Positions 9,700 through 17,883 of a stretch of 64,000 bases of DNA are shown piece after piece (the stretch's first letter is position 1; each line of letters starts with the position of its first letter). Origin of the DNA: Lactobacillus sp. ESL0246 (GTDB lineage Bacteria > Bacillota > Bacilli > Lactobacillales > Lactobacillaceae); contig NZ_REHC01000008.1 of the NCBI RefSeq assembly GCF_003692965.1, positions 62,001 through 126,000 on the forward strand, read 5' to 3'. The notes beneath the pieces are model-generated. The model made no database searches. It was not told the DNA's origin and worked only from the letters and a program-made list of their open reading frames with translations. The position numbers and the translations under genes are program-made.

Positions 9700-10557
9700 C
9701 TAAAACTTGATGTCCCACGCAGGCTGAGTCATATTACCATAGTACTTCTTGACTAAGCGTTTAGTTTCAGCTGTTTGATATGCTTTAACCACTGCCTGGT
9801 AATCCTTGTTATTTTCTTGACCCTTTTTCGCACAAATAATGTTTACCCATTGGAGTGAATCTTTATTTAAAGGTTCAATAAAGATTGTTTGCTTTTCTCC
9901 TAAACCAGCAGGACCCGCAAAATCGTTATTAACAACAGCAGCATCGACTGAATTAATTACCCGACCACATTGATCAGCACTAATTTCTTTAATTTTTAAA
10001 TTTTGTGGATTTTTAATGATATCCGCAACCGTAACTAGTGCCTTATTGGGACGTAATTTAATTAAGCCAGCATTCTTTAACACTAATAATGAACGAGATT
10101 CATTAGTGGCGTCATTAGGAACAGCAATTGTTGCACCCTTAGGTAATTCATTCAACTTATGATATTTTTTTGAATATAATCTGATTGGATTAACCTCTGT
10201 TCGACCAATTGCTACAACACCACCATGATTAGATTTATTCCATGCCTTTAAGAAGGCATAATGCTGAAATGCATTCAAATTAATATCACCATTTTTTACT
10301 GCTTTATTGGGTTGATTATAATCCGTGAAATTCTTGATCTTAATTGTTACCCCGTACTTCTTTTTAGCAAGAGCAGCGGCATGATTCCAAATATCTTGTT
10401 TTGCTTTAGTTTCACTAACAATTCCTACTGTGACAATATGACTTTTCTTTGACTGATTAGTGTTACTACTGCTACGTCCAAAACTAAACCAACCGCCAAC
10501 AGCAATAAGCAAAATAACTACAGTACCAATAATAATATTCCTACTCTTCTTCGTCAT
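9700..10557 (-). CDS. metQ: Methionine-binding protein of ABC transporter, membrane-anchored
   Basis: 285 aa from the ATG at 10557, preceded by CGGAGG. The longer frame reaching 10635 runs through the T-box terminator and is not the start. The NlpA/MetQ fold follows an N-terminal hydrophobic segment (residues 9-26). There is no lipobox cysteine, so the protein seems to be held by an uncleaved anchor rather than a lipid. It delivers methionine to MetNI. Confidence 0.9.
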   Translation of the reverse strand: MTKKSRNIIIGTVVILLIAVGGWFSFGRSSSNTNQSKKSHIVTVGIVSETKAKQDIWNHAAALAKKKYGVTIKIKNFTDYNQPNKAVKNGDINLNAFQHYAFLKAWNKSNHGGVVAIGRTEVNPIRLYSKKYHKLNELPKGATIAVPNDATNESRSLLVLKNAGLIKLRPNKALVTVADIIKNPQNLKIKEISADQCGRVINSVDAAVVNNDFAGPAGLGEKQTIFIEPLNKDSLQWVNIICAKKGQENNKDYQAVVKAYQTAETKRLVKKYYGNMTQPAWDIKF

Positions 10558-10568
10558 TTTAAAACCTC

Positions 10569-10806
10569 CGAAAATAAAAAAAGCACTTATCCTATCATAA
10601 GGACGAGTGCTTCGTGTTACCACCTTTAAATTCATTTATTACTCACGTAATAAATCTCATTAGCTATCAACCAATAGCTTGCAAGGATAACGGATACAAT
10701 TCCGCCACTAGCTAAATATCACTAGTAGTCATCATTTCAAGCCCATATTCACCATCAACCACCAACCGATTCTCACCACAATATCGGCTCTCTTTATTAG
10801 TAAATA
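10569..10806 (-). promoter_or_regulatory. Methionine-specific T-box riboswitch ahead of metQNI
   Basis: Read on the minus strand, the leader has a Stem I with AGAGA and GGTGAGAATCGG elements and a specifier segment GAATATGGGC carrying an ATG codon. The T-box core is AAAGGTGGTAACACG. An intrinsic terminator follows (AGCACT...AGTGCT and a T7 run at about 10575-10610). A promoter candidate, TTGAAA with TATTTA 16 bp apart, lies at 10828-10801. Uncharged tRNA-Met should stabilise the antiterminator and turn the transporter on. Confidence 0.85.
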
Positions 10807-10901
10807 GAATAGTTACTCTGCTTTTCAAGATGTATTAATTATTTAATTGTTTATTAATTTAGCACTTAAAATATAAGCTGTCAACTATTTTCTTAAAATT
10901 A

Positions 10902-11405
10902 CTACTTGCGTTGATAAGTTAAAAAATCATAATAATAAGTATTATTTGCATCTGGTTGATGAGCAACGCTTTTGATTAAAACAAACTTGTCATAATCAAT
11001 TTGTGGCATTGTAACGTTCCCAATAAAATTAGCTTTTATAGCCGTTTTTTCTAAATAATCAACTTGTGAAATTAAAGCTTGAAAAACTGACCGTCCTCCA
11101 ATAACATAGTTTTTTTCATTTTTATGATATTTTAGCCATGAGTTTAACTCGGTAAGTGAAGAAACAATCTCAACTTGGCTATTTCTTTGATATTTTTGAA
11201 TCAACTTTTGATTCTTTGTTAGGATAACATGATGTCGCTTGGGTAAAATATTTGGTAAACTGGTAAAAGTTTTTCGGCCCATAATTATTGAATGTCCCAT
11301 TGTTAATTCCTTAAAATGTTTCAAATCAGCAGGCAAATACCATGGTAATTGACCATTAAAACCAATTTGATGTGACAGATCTTCGGCCCAAATATAAGTA
11401 AGCGT
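10902..11405 (-). CDS. folA: Dihydrofolate reductase with a non-standard start codon
   Basis: 167 aa if started at the ACG at 11405, giving (M)LTYIWAEDLSHQ, which aligns with the normal DHFR N-terminus. Family motifs are LPWYLPADLKHF with the catalytic Asp, MGRKTF, and YVIGGRSVF for NADPH. GGGAGGTG ends seven bases before the ACG; the codon before it is ATT. The first conventional in-frame start is a TTG at 11336, which would remove the folate-site strand and the LPW motif. So ACG or ATT is the probable start. The enzyme reduces dihydrofolate to tetrahydrofolate. Confidence 0.88.
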   Translation of the reverse strand, partial: TLTYIWAEDLSHQIGFNGQLPWYLPADLKHFKELTMGHSIIMGRKTFTSLPNILPKRHHVILTKNQKLIQKYQRNSQVEIVSSLTELNSWLKYHKNEKNYVIGGRSVFQALISQVDYLEKTAIKANFIGNVTMPQIDYDKFVLIKSVAHQPDANNTYYYDFLTYQRK

Positions 11406-11515
11406 AATTTCACCTCCCTTTAATTATAAAAGCTATTTAGAATAATTTACTTAAGACATGCTTTTTCTATTTAAAATTGCTATAGTAAATATATGACAAA
11501 AATAAGGAGAATAAT

Positions 11516-11827
11516 ATGACTAAGAAAGCAGATCAACAGACCGAAAAAAATTTCAATAAAATGAAGGTAACTGAAGCAAATTTGGTAAGAGATTTGCAAG
11601 CCGTAGTAAAAGATCCGAGCCAAATCGGTAAATTAAGCGATAAAATTTTTCAGAATCATCAAAAATGGTTAAAAACAATTATGCCTAATTATACACCTGA
11701 AATTCATTTGGCAATTGTCAACTCCTATGAAAAAGATAAACGATACCAATCCTATTATGATGATAAGGCTGGTAAAGGTGCAACTAAAGCTTTAATTAAA
11801 ATTGTTAATGAACATTTAGCAAGTTAA
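11516..11827 (+). CDS. Stand-alone TipAS-like domain protein
   Basis: 103 aa. The C-terminal half (W-IMPNYTPEIH, then YEKDKRYQSYYD, then GATKALIKIVNEHL) matches the layout of the TipAS antibiotic-recognition domain found at the C-terminus of some MerR regulators, but the MerR DNA-binding part is absent. It may bind small amphipathic ligands. Function unknown. Its own ribosome site (AAGGAGA) and a terminator suggest a single-gene unit. Confidence 0.65.
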   Translation: MTKKADQQTEKNFNKMKVTEANLVRDLQAVVKDPSQIGKLSDKIFQNHQKWLKTIMPNYTPEIHLAIVNSYEKDKRYQSYYDDKAGKGATKALIKIVNEHLAS

Positions 11828-11849
11828 CCTTGGTAGTTGATATCAATAT

Positions 11850-11884
11850 TAAAAAGCGTCCCTTAATTTAGGAACGCTTTTTAA
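11850..11884. terminator. Bidirectional terminator after TipAS-like gene
   Basis: AAAAAGCGTCCC pairs with GGAACGCTTTTT around an 8-nt loop. T-runs are present on both strands, serving the convergent TipAS-like and PnuC genes. Confidence 0.8.
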
Positions 11885-11910
11885 TATTATCTATTTATGT
11901 TTATCAAATA

Positions 11911-12624
11911 TCAGTGAAACCAATGAATATGCTTATCTGTAAACGCTAATAAGTCATTACTTAAGTATAAAATATAAGTAATAAACAATGTTAAGTTTGC
12001 ATCACCTTGAAAAGCTGTAACTCCCCATAAAATAATTGACATAATACCCTGAATTGTCCAGAAATAATATTGTTCCCGAAAGCGCATTGTACATAATAAT
12101 GACCCAGTAATCCCGATTGCTCCCGCAGTAGCATCAATCCATGGACGAGGACTAATAAAGATTTGGGTGTCCATATAATAAAGCATGCTAGTTACAATAG
12201 CAAAGAAAATAGCCGTCAATAACCATTGCAAAAGTCCCATCCCTCGAATACTTTTTTCTGTTTCTTGCTTCCAGACTGGTAGAAGTAATACGGGCAAATC
12301 AAGAAGTATAATGTATGACGCTTGTAAAACAATGTTCGCATAATTTTTTGCGTAAATAGAAATAATTATATAGATAATTGCTGATAATAATCCTAGGACT
12401 CCATTTATTTGCTTAGCATTTGTAATTGCCAAGGTACAAGTAAAGCCCATAATTGCAGCAATCATAGTAACCACTGCAAGAATATTAAGCGGCGAGGAAA
12501 TTGTCGTTCCAATAATAATCCCGATACCTAGCATAAGTAGCATGTATGTCTTAAAACTCCATCCACGCAATTGATTTATATACCATTTAAGCCGAAAAAT
12601 ATCAGTATTAAGCTGTAGTTTCAT
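11911..12624 (-). CDS. pnuC: PnuC-type nicotinamide riboside transporter
   Basis: 237 aa with about seven hydrophobic segments and no signal peptide. The ILLDLPVLLLPVWK segment (near residue 108) and the W-rich C-terminal half fit the PnuC family, which brings in nicotinamide riboside by facilitated diffusion and metabolic trapping. No NAD-salvage partner or NiaR site is visible nearby. Other vitamin specificities (thiamine, riboflavin) exist in this fold and cannot be excluded. Confidence 0.75.
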   Translation of the reverse strand: MKLQLNTDIFRLKWYINQLRGWSFKTYMLLMLGIGIIIGTTISSPLNILAVVTMIAAIMGFTCTLAITNAKQINGVLGLLSAIIYIIISIYAKNYANIVLQASYIILLDLPVLLLPVWKQETEKSIRGMGLLQWLLTAIFFAIVTSMLYYMDTQIFISPRPWIDATAGAIGITGSLLCTMRFREQYYFWTIQGIMSIILWGVTAFQGDANLTLFITYILYLSNDLLAFTDKHIHWFH

Positions 12625-12736
12625 AGTTTAATCCAACCTATTTTAAGATTTATGCCAAAAGCACGTTTTCCATCATATCATTAACAGACATAATTTAAAA
12701 ATATTATGACTAATATTCAGCTGATTTTAAAGTTGA

Positions 12737-13147
12737 TCAATCTACTTGTTCATAAGCTAATTTTTCGTTTTCATAGGTTAATAATTTGTCATCAAAGTGG
12801 GCAATCTTATAATTTAAATAATTAATTGTCTTTTGTAATTCTTTAGCTTGCATTTGTAACTGTTGTCTTTGACTGATTAACATTTGCTTACGCAGCTTGG
12901 AAGGTGATTGCTTATGATATTCAGAAACAAATTTTTTAATTTCTGAATAGACATTCCTGCTTGACGCAGAGCTTTAATATAAAAAAATCCAGTTTTTATC
13001 ATTGTCACTATATATCCTATACCCCTGCTGATTGCGATAAATTTTAGGGAGCAAACCGATTTTTTCCCAGTAACGTAAAGTATCTTTTGTTAATTCAAAT
13101 TCTTGACTAATTTCATTTATGTTTAGTTGTTTATTCACTTTGTTCAT
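12737..13147 (-). pseudogene. MerR-family regulator, broken by two nearby frameshifts
   Basis: The N-terminal helix-turn-helix (NINEISQEFELTKDTLRYWE) reads intact up to KNWIF. A run of seven T then shifts the frame to a stop. The expected continuation (YIKALRQAGMSIQ) is in another frame, and a second shift about 45 bp later returns to the first frame (EIKKFVSEYH...), ending at 12737. The dimerisation helix is complete. An extra T and a missing base would explain both. It is either a recently dead gene or a sequence error. The start (ATG at 13147) is uncertain. Confidence 0.7.
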
Positions 13148-13534
13148 TTCAATCATGCATGAATTTTTTAAACTTGAGCGAAATCTCGATGATTGAAAAT
13201 GAATTGTCTTCGGGATAACCATAATATCCCATTGAATCAATTAGCATAATACTACCTGGTCAGTCTACTTCTTAATTTATAGAAAGAATACTCCTTGATA
13301 TGCACTCCAAGGCAACTTTTAAGTTAAAAGCAACAAATTAGTGGATTTAGTATAAATAATAGTTTAAATTAAATAAATTCATTATTCCAATAATCCCAAG
13401 TTCAATTTCTGCCATTCAAAATAGTTGGAATTAAATTAAGAATTGTAGTTTATATTGTTAATGAATTAATTTTTTTAAAATGGTTAAAACTCCAAATTAA
13501 TGATAGATTGATGCAATTTGATTTAAAAGCAATT
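13148..13534. other. Intergenic stretch without a convincing gene
   Basis: AT-rich. The only coding hint is a short minus-strand stretch at 13160-13240 whose DIMVIPKTIH resembles the C-terminal part of aldo/keto reductases, possibly a remnant. I see no RNA gene or clear promoter for the MerR gene here. Confidence 0.4.
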
Positions 13535-13572
13535 AAAAAAATAGTGTCTTTCATCAGTGAAAAACACTACCT
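13535..13572 (-). terminator. Terminator of the lysine-rich secreted protein gene
   Basis: On the minus strand, TAGTGTTTTT and AAAGACACTA pair around CACTGATG, followed by a T7 run. Confidence 0.7.
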
Positions 13573-13605
13573 CTTTTAGTTAATAATTATAGTATAACTT
13601 AACTT

Positions 13606-14274
13606 TTATTTGTTTTCAGCTTTCTTAGCTACTTTTTTAACGCTTTTATTAACATTTTTTTTAACGTTTTTAGCAGCTTTCTTAGACTTTGCTACGGTCT
13701 TTTTACCTTGCTTAGAAACAACTTTTTTGCTATCTGCCGGGTGATCAGTTGGAACATCTGGCAATGGGTTAACAATCTTACCTTGTTGTTCTTTTTCAAC
13801 AACCGGTGCTAACCAATTAATTTCTGCAGTTAAATTATCACGGTATTTTTTAGTGTAACTAGCCTTGTCATTAGTAAAGTGCTTCAAAGTATCTTTATAT
13901 AAATTTAAACGCTTTAAGTTAGATAATTTTGCGCCTTTCTTTACAGCAACATTGTAATAGCGATTAGCCCGCTTATGAGCCTTTGACCATTTAGCATTGA
14001 CTTTGATTGGCTTTAATTTCGGCTCTTTAATCTTCTTTCCATCTTGCTTTGGTTTTTGTTCATTTTTTGTAGTATCTGTCTTATTACTATCTTTACCAGT
14101 CTTAGCATCCTTGTCCGGAGCTTTAACCTCATTCTTTTGCCCGTTATCAGCAATTTTATTTGTTGAAGTTGGATTTGTTTCTGCTGCCAATGTAACAGCT
14201 GATTGACTAACTACAGGAGCAATCGAGGTTACTCCAGCAATTGCTAATTCAATAATTTTTTTATTTAATTTCAT
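13606..14274 (-). CDS. Secreted, lysine-rich protein with H1-like basic tail
   Basis: 222 aa from the ATG at 14274 (MKLNKKIIEL, after AAAGGTG). The signal peptide ends near VTLAAET. A Thr/Lys/Asp/Asn-rich low-complexity linker spans about 30-80, a helical K-rich region follows, and the tail is made of KKV/KKN/AKK repeats like those in bacterial H1 proteins. No LPXTG or SLAP domain is seen, so surface retention is probably by charge to teichoic acids or extracellular DNA. Function unknown. Confidence 0.75.
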   Translation of the reverse strand: MKLNKKIIELAIAGVTSIAPVVSQSAVTLAAETNPTSTNKIADNGQKNEVKAPDKDAKTGKDSNKTDTTKNEQKPKQDGKKIKEPKLKPIKVNAKWSKAHKRANRYYNVAVKKGAKLSNLKRLNLYKDTLKHFTNDKASYTKKYRDNLTAEINWLAPVVEKEQQGKIVNPLPDVPTDHPADSKKVVSKQGKKTVAKSKKAAKNVKKNVNKSVKKVAKKAENK

Positions 14275-14510
14275 AATTTGTACACCTTTCTTAAATATGT
14301 GACACTTATTATAATGACTATTTTTCATTAAGTAAACCTATTATGCAAATTAATTATCAAAATATAATTATATATACTAGTATAATTTAGTGTTGGAATG
14401 AGCTCTTTCTCCATTAATACTCAAAATGACGCTACTAGCTCAATCAGCGAGTTGAATATTTAACAGTTATGATCTTTTTAGGGGGTCAAATTGTTTTTTG
14501 CTGTACGAGA

Positions 14511-14550
14511 GCAACAAAAAAGCTTGTAATCCTTGATATCACAAGCTTTA
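14511..14550 (-). terminator. tRNA-Ser terminator displaced by prophage insertion
   Basis: AAAGCTTGT and ACAAGCTTT form a perfect 9-bp stem around GATATCAAGGATT, with a T6 run on the minus strand. It lies 10 bp beyond attL and points away from the prophage. Before insertion it would have lain directly after the tRNA-Ser gene that is now at 62387-62474. Confidence 0.75.
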
Positions 14551-14559
14551 TAAAAGCAT

Positions 14560-14574
14560 TTAAGGAGAGTACAG
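14560..14574. repeat. attL core of the prophage
   Basis: TTAAGGAGAGTACAG, identical to 62383-62397. At the right end the same 15 bp form the 3' end of tRNA-Ser. This copy is the leftover 3' fragment and marks the left boundary of the prophage. Confidence 0.88.
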
Positions 14575-14675
14575 TCTAATTTATCAAAAATAAATAATTT
14601 AGACATCTCATAATCACTGAAATATCAATAATTATAAATTGATTAATCATAATTAATAACAACTAATTACAAAGT

Positions 14676-14697
14676 TGGCGAACATTTTGGCGAACAT
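14676..14697. repeat. Arm-type repeats of the integrase (left)
   Basis: TGGCGAACAT occurs twice (14676-14685, 14688-14697), about 100 bp inside attL. The same decamer occurs twice beside attR (62319-62339). These are probable binding sites for the integrase N-terminal arm domain. Confidence 0.65.
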
Positions 14698-14844
14698 ACA
14701 AAAGCACCGTTTAATCGGCACTTTTTGATTTGTTTTTGGATGGCTTATTTTTGGTGTTCTAGTTTATCGTTTCGTTTTCTTACGCAAATATTAATGCCCC
14801 GTTTTGGCTTTTTTTATGCCTAAATTTTATGTTATACTGATTTT

Positions 14845-14927
14845 AATTAATGCAATTGTCATACAGTACACGCATTAAGTTTGATATTTGTAACTGCAAA
14901 GGCAAATCCTCTTGGATTGCTTTTTTT
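14845..14927 (+). ncRNA. Candidate small RNA near attL
   Basis: An extended -10 (TGTTATACT, TATACT at 14833-14838) is followed about 60 bp later by a terminator: GCAAATCC with GGATTGC around TCTT, then T7 (14902-14927). The transcript would be about 80 nt, antisense to nothing annotated. A 27-codon frame (ATG at 14850) has no ribosome site and runs through the terminator. The -35 box is poor. Confidence 0.4.
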
Positions 14928-14933
14928 GCATAA

Positions 14934-14968
14934 AAAAGCCACCCAGAATCTAATCTGAGTGGCGTTTA
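14934..14968 (-). terminator. Terminator of the attL-proximal secreted protein gene
   Basis: GCCACTCAGA and TCTGGGTGGC pair on the minus strand, then T6. Almost the same stem is present at 15602-15644 after the lysin gene. Confidence 0.8.
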
Positions 14969-14989
14969 ATTTTATTATACTTTTGATTA

Positions 14990-15523
14990 TCAGTATTTAA
15001 AACCCGAATAACGCTGATTCTTTAATTGTTTAGCTAATTTTTGTGACCGATAATAATGTTCCGACCCCCAAATTCCAGCACCTCCGGCTATAGTTAGGAC
15101 TTGATGACCATTAAGCTTAGAAACGTTAAAGTATGAAGCAGCACCTGCAGTTTGATACCATCCTCTCAGAGCAAGCCAACTACGTCCATGAGCTTTTGCT
15201 CTATTTGAAAAGAAAACCCAATTTATCTTTTTATTGTTATTCCTTTTGTTGTAATCATAGCTATAGCCTGTTGGATTAACGTGTAAATAGCGTGTATATT
15301 TATCACCAGATTCATTTGCCTTAAAACGTTTTTTCGTAATGATTTGCTTATTAACTTTATTACTGTAGTTAGAATAAGAATACCATTTACCACGCATCTT
15401 TTTTGGAAAAACAGCTATATTCGTCTTTGCATCAACAATATTTATCTGATTAATTGTGCATGCCGTACTTACTCCCACAGTCACAATTAACGCAACTGCA
15501 ATTATAAATTTTTTTATTTTCAT
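14990..15523 (-). CDS. Secreted prophage protein, possible lysogenic-conversion gene
   Basis: 177 aa. The signal peptide (MKIKKFIIAVALIVTVGV) is followed by STACTINQ; this is not a canonical lipobox, and cleavage at VDA-KT near residue 34 is more likely. The mature part opens PKKMRGKWYSYS and is rich in Tyr, Trp and Gly, like small secreted proteins common in lactobacilli. It sits between the lysin gene and attL, where lysogenic-conversion genes are often found, and has its own terminator. Function unknown. Confidence 0.7.
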   Translation of the reverse strand: MKIKKFIIAVALIVTVGVSTACTINQINIVDAKTNIAVFPKKMRGKWYSYSNYSNKVNKQIITKKRFKANESGDKYTRYLHVNPTGYSYDYNKRNNNKKINWVFFSNRAKAHGRSWLALRGWYQTAGAASYFNVSKLNGHQVLTIAGGAGIWGSEHYYRSQKLAKQLKNQRYSGFKY

Positions 15524-15601
15524 TTCTTCTCCTTCTTCCTAAAACGGTACCAAATAATTATATTATTATGCTTATAAATAAACAATATATCATCGCAAAA
15601 A

Positions 15602-15644
15602 AATAAGCCACCCAGAAATTAATCTGAGTGACTTATAATTTAGA
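15602..15644 (-). terminator. Terminator of the late (lysis) operon
   Basis: GTCACTCAGA and TCTGGGTGGC form the stem on the minus strand, followed by a T-rich run. It is close in sequence to the terminator at 14934-14968, suggesting that the unit downstream was added with a copied terminator. Confidence 0.75.
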
Positions 15645-15671
15645 AAAAAAGATAGTTAATAATGTTTTTTC

Positions 15672-16784
15672 TTAAAATAGCACGTAAGCACGGTTACCCG
15701 TCACGTAGACTGTTTTACCTTTATATTTGTCTTTGAGTTCTAGAAAACGGCCTTTACGTCCTACAATATGATAGACCTTATTAGTTGTTAGCTTATAAGC
15801 TTTCTTACTATCAGCATTTGGGCTATATAGTGCGTGCGTGTTAGGCAGTACAATCTTAACCCGACCACCTATATTGTCATGAGTAGCAATTGGGTTAGAT
15901 TTTGTTATGCCAGCTCGGCCGTCAACCCATTGGTTCTTGCCAAGCTTAAGCGCACCACCTTTTTCATCTAGAACTTTCCAGACAGATTTGCATTTTAAAG
16001 TTTTAACTTTATGTTTCAAATCAGGGCCATCATATAGGTTACAACCATTCTTATTTGTGACCACAAACAAGCGATCAATGTCCCACTTAGCGACGGGGTG
16101 TAATGTCATTTCTAAATCGTCTCCTTTCTTGGCAGTAGAAGTACCACTGTCAGTTTTAAGCGTCAGTACACTAATATTGCCGTCAACATGCAAACCTCGA
16201 TAATTGTCGGTGAATTGCCAAATGGCCACACCGTCCATACTTGGGAAGTAAGCCATGTTAGCAGAATTAACTGCGCCAGCAATTGGATAGCTTGCCACCC
16301 ATAGACAGTTACCGTAAGCCTTAACGATGCTTTTGTAATCAAGTTGATTGCGCATTGCCGATGCTCCGGAATAAAACATTGGTAGATAGCCATTGCTTTT
16401 AATCACGGCCATTGCCGCTAACACAGCTGAAGTACTACTTGAGACACCGCAATAGATATTATTACCACTGCCATTTTCCCAATCGACTGCCAGGTAAGTA
16501 CCCTTGGGCAACCCAAGCTCGACCGCTTTCTTGCATGCAAACTCAGCCTCAGTTTTGGCCTTATCAAAGTTATTAGAGAATGTGGCATAAAAATAGCCCA
16601 TTGTCATTAGACCATGAGCCTTGCTGGATGCTATTTGCGCCCTAGCTCTGGCGTAATTGTAACCAGGGTAGTTGTACTGCATTAGCTTGACCAGTGTACC
16701 CTTGGAATAGGGGTAGGCCACATCTGGCCCTTGAAATTCTGAAACATCCGTTAAGTAACTTTTACTTGGCAGTAGTGTTGTCAT
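15672..16784 (-). CDS. Endolysin, GH25 muramidase
   Basis: About 370 aa. The N-terminal GH25 barrel has DVSEFQGP at the start, YFYATFS, the catalytic DxE in LAVDWEN (near residue 97) and WQFTDNYRG. The C-terminus carries two SH3-like repeats (about 225-290 and 300-370) for wall binding. It cuts the MurNAc-GlcNAc bond of peptidoglycan to release phage. I prefer the ATG at 16784 (MTTLLPSKSY); an ATG at 16799 is also possible. Either overlaps the end of the holin gene, so the two are translationally linked. Confidence 0.93.
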   Translation of the reverse strand: MTTLLPSKSYLTDVSEFQGPDVAYPYSKGTLVKLMQYNYPGYNYARARAQIASSKAHGLMTMGYFYATFSNNFDKAKTEAEFACKKAVELGLPKGTYLAVDWENGSGNNIYCGVSSSTSAVLAAMAVIKSNGYLPMFYSGASAMRNQLDYKSIVKAYGNCLWVASYPIAGAVNSANMAYFPSMDGVAIWQFTDNYRGLHVDGNISVLTLKTDSGTSTAKKGDDLEMTLHPVAKWDIDRLFVVTNKNGCNLYDGPDLKHKVKTLKCKSVWKVLDEKGGALKLGKNQWVDGRAGITKSNPIATHDNIGGRVKIVLPNTHALYSPNADSKKAYKLTTNKVYHIVGRKGRFLELKDKYKGKTVYVTGNRAYVLF

Positions 16785-17205
16785 TGTTATCAGTCCCATC
16801 TTCAGTTGGTGTGCTGGCCATTGGATTAACTACCGATTGCTCATCATCGTTATCTTCAGCAAAGCCTTGAATGTCATCAATATCAGTTGTTGTGTCATCC
16901 TTTTGCGTTTCTTGATAAGCTTTCTCAATCATCCCTTTAGCTGTTTCAGATGTAATCTTAGTCTTTGATTGTTTAGCCTGAGCCAATAATGCAGCCGTAG
17001 CAGCTGCTTTTTTTTCAGCTCCCGTTACATCATCATGCGTTGCTTGCTGTGCCACGATATATTGTGCAACGTCATATAACCACTTCATTTTGTCAGCAAT
17101 TGCTGGATTGTGTTGCTTAGCGTATGGATAGATTGCTACAATCCCAACCGCAACTAATACAATGTATGGTAAAGCGGTATTTAGAATATTAGTAATTTGA
17201 GTCAT
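16762..17205 (-). CDS. Holin, LL-H family
   Basis: 147 aa. One N-terminal membrane segment (TALPYIVLVAVGIVAIYPYA), then an amphipathic Ala/Lys/Gln-rich middle and an acidic tail. This matches the Holin_LLH family of Lactobacillus phages. It opens the membrane so that the lysin can reach the wall. The gene stands directly before the lysin, as usual. Confidence 0.85.
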   Translation of the reverse strand: MTQITNILNTALPYIVLVAVGIVAIYPYAKQHNPAIADKMKWLYDVAQYIVAQQATHDDVTGAEKKAAATAALLAQAKQSKTKITSETAKGMIEKAYQETQKDDTTTDIDDIQGFAEDNDDEQSVVNPMASTPTEDGTDNNDNTTAK

Positions 17206-17236
17206 TTTTAAATCCTTTCTAAAAAAGCCTTAGACA

Positions 17237-17488
17237 CTATGGTCTAGAGCTTTTTAATTCCTTTAATTCTTTTTCTAGCTTTTTTCGTAAAGCTTTTTCT
17301 TCATAATAGTCTTTTTTGTATTCATCTCGTTCAAGGCGAAGTTCATTAATAATTGAGTCTTTGCTTTTAATGATTGTTTCCTTTTCTTTAAAAATATCAT
17401 CATAATCTGCTCTGTTAGTTTTGTGTGCTACAGCAATAGCAGTTACTAATGCACCAACAGCGCTGGCAAACACTTGTAAATCGTGCAA
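17237..17488 (-). CDS. Small membrane/coiled-coil protein, TTG start
   Basis: 83 aa from the TTG at 17488, which is preceded by AGGAGG with a 7-nt gap; the ATG-start reading from 17518 would overlap the upstream gene and place this ribosome site inside. One membrane segment (FASAVGALVTAIAVA) precedes a highly charged coiled coil (residues 35-83). The position beside the holin suggests a holin partner or antiholin. This is inference. Confidence 0.65.
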   Translation of the reverse strand: MHDLQVFASAVGALVTAIAVAHKTNRADYDDIFKEKETIIKSKDSIINELRLERDEYKKDYYEEKALRKKLEKELKELKSSRP

Positions 17489-17499
17489 GTGATCGCCTC

Positions 17500-17883
17500 C
17501 TAGCTTGTATATGCACACCTGATAATTAAAATAAATAAGATAGCATCCAAAATCACTGCCATTGTCATCTCTATGTTATGGGCAAATAAAACATGCCACA
17601 GTTGCTCTGTCAGCAGTACAAATGTCGCACCACCAGCAACAGTAATTGTAATATCATGTATTACTTTATTTTTGTTACCAGTAACGGCACAATAGAGCAA
17701 CACTAATCCCAGAATAATAAAAAAGATGTCAGAATACTCGCTATTCATCATTGGCCTCAACTGGGGTGGCCATGTAAAGTAGCTTTTGTCCGCAAATAAA
17801 AACCCACCAATTAATACAATTGATAGGCCGATTATTATTTGGTTAAAATTTTCATTAATGTTACTAATTAGTTTGTGCCACAT
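17500..17883 (-). CDS. Phage membrane protein of the lysis region
   Basis: 127 aa from the ATG at 17883 (MWHKLISNIN), with AGGTGA seven bases upstream. Three to four membrane segments. No known domain recognised. It lies between the XkdX-like gene and the holin. A possible second holin or superinfection-exclusion membrane protein. Confidence 0.65.
   Translation of the reverse strand: MWHKLISNINENFNQIIIGLSIVLIGGFLFADKSYFTWPPQLRPMMNSEYSDIFFIILGLVLLYCAVTGNKNKVIHDITITVAGGATFVLLTEQLWHVLFAHNIEMTMAVILDAILFILIIRCAYTS

Noticed and set aside
13160-13240. Aldo/keto reductase remnant (DIMVIPKTIH) in front of the MerR gene
   Set aside because: Only about ten residues look similar and the surrounding sequence does not continue the family, so I mention it only in the intergenic entry.
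14850-14935. A 27-codon peptide gene in the candidate small RNA
   Set aside because: No ribosome binding site, and the frame runs through the terminator stem and T-run.
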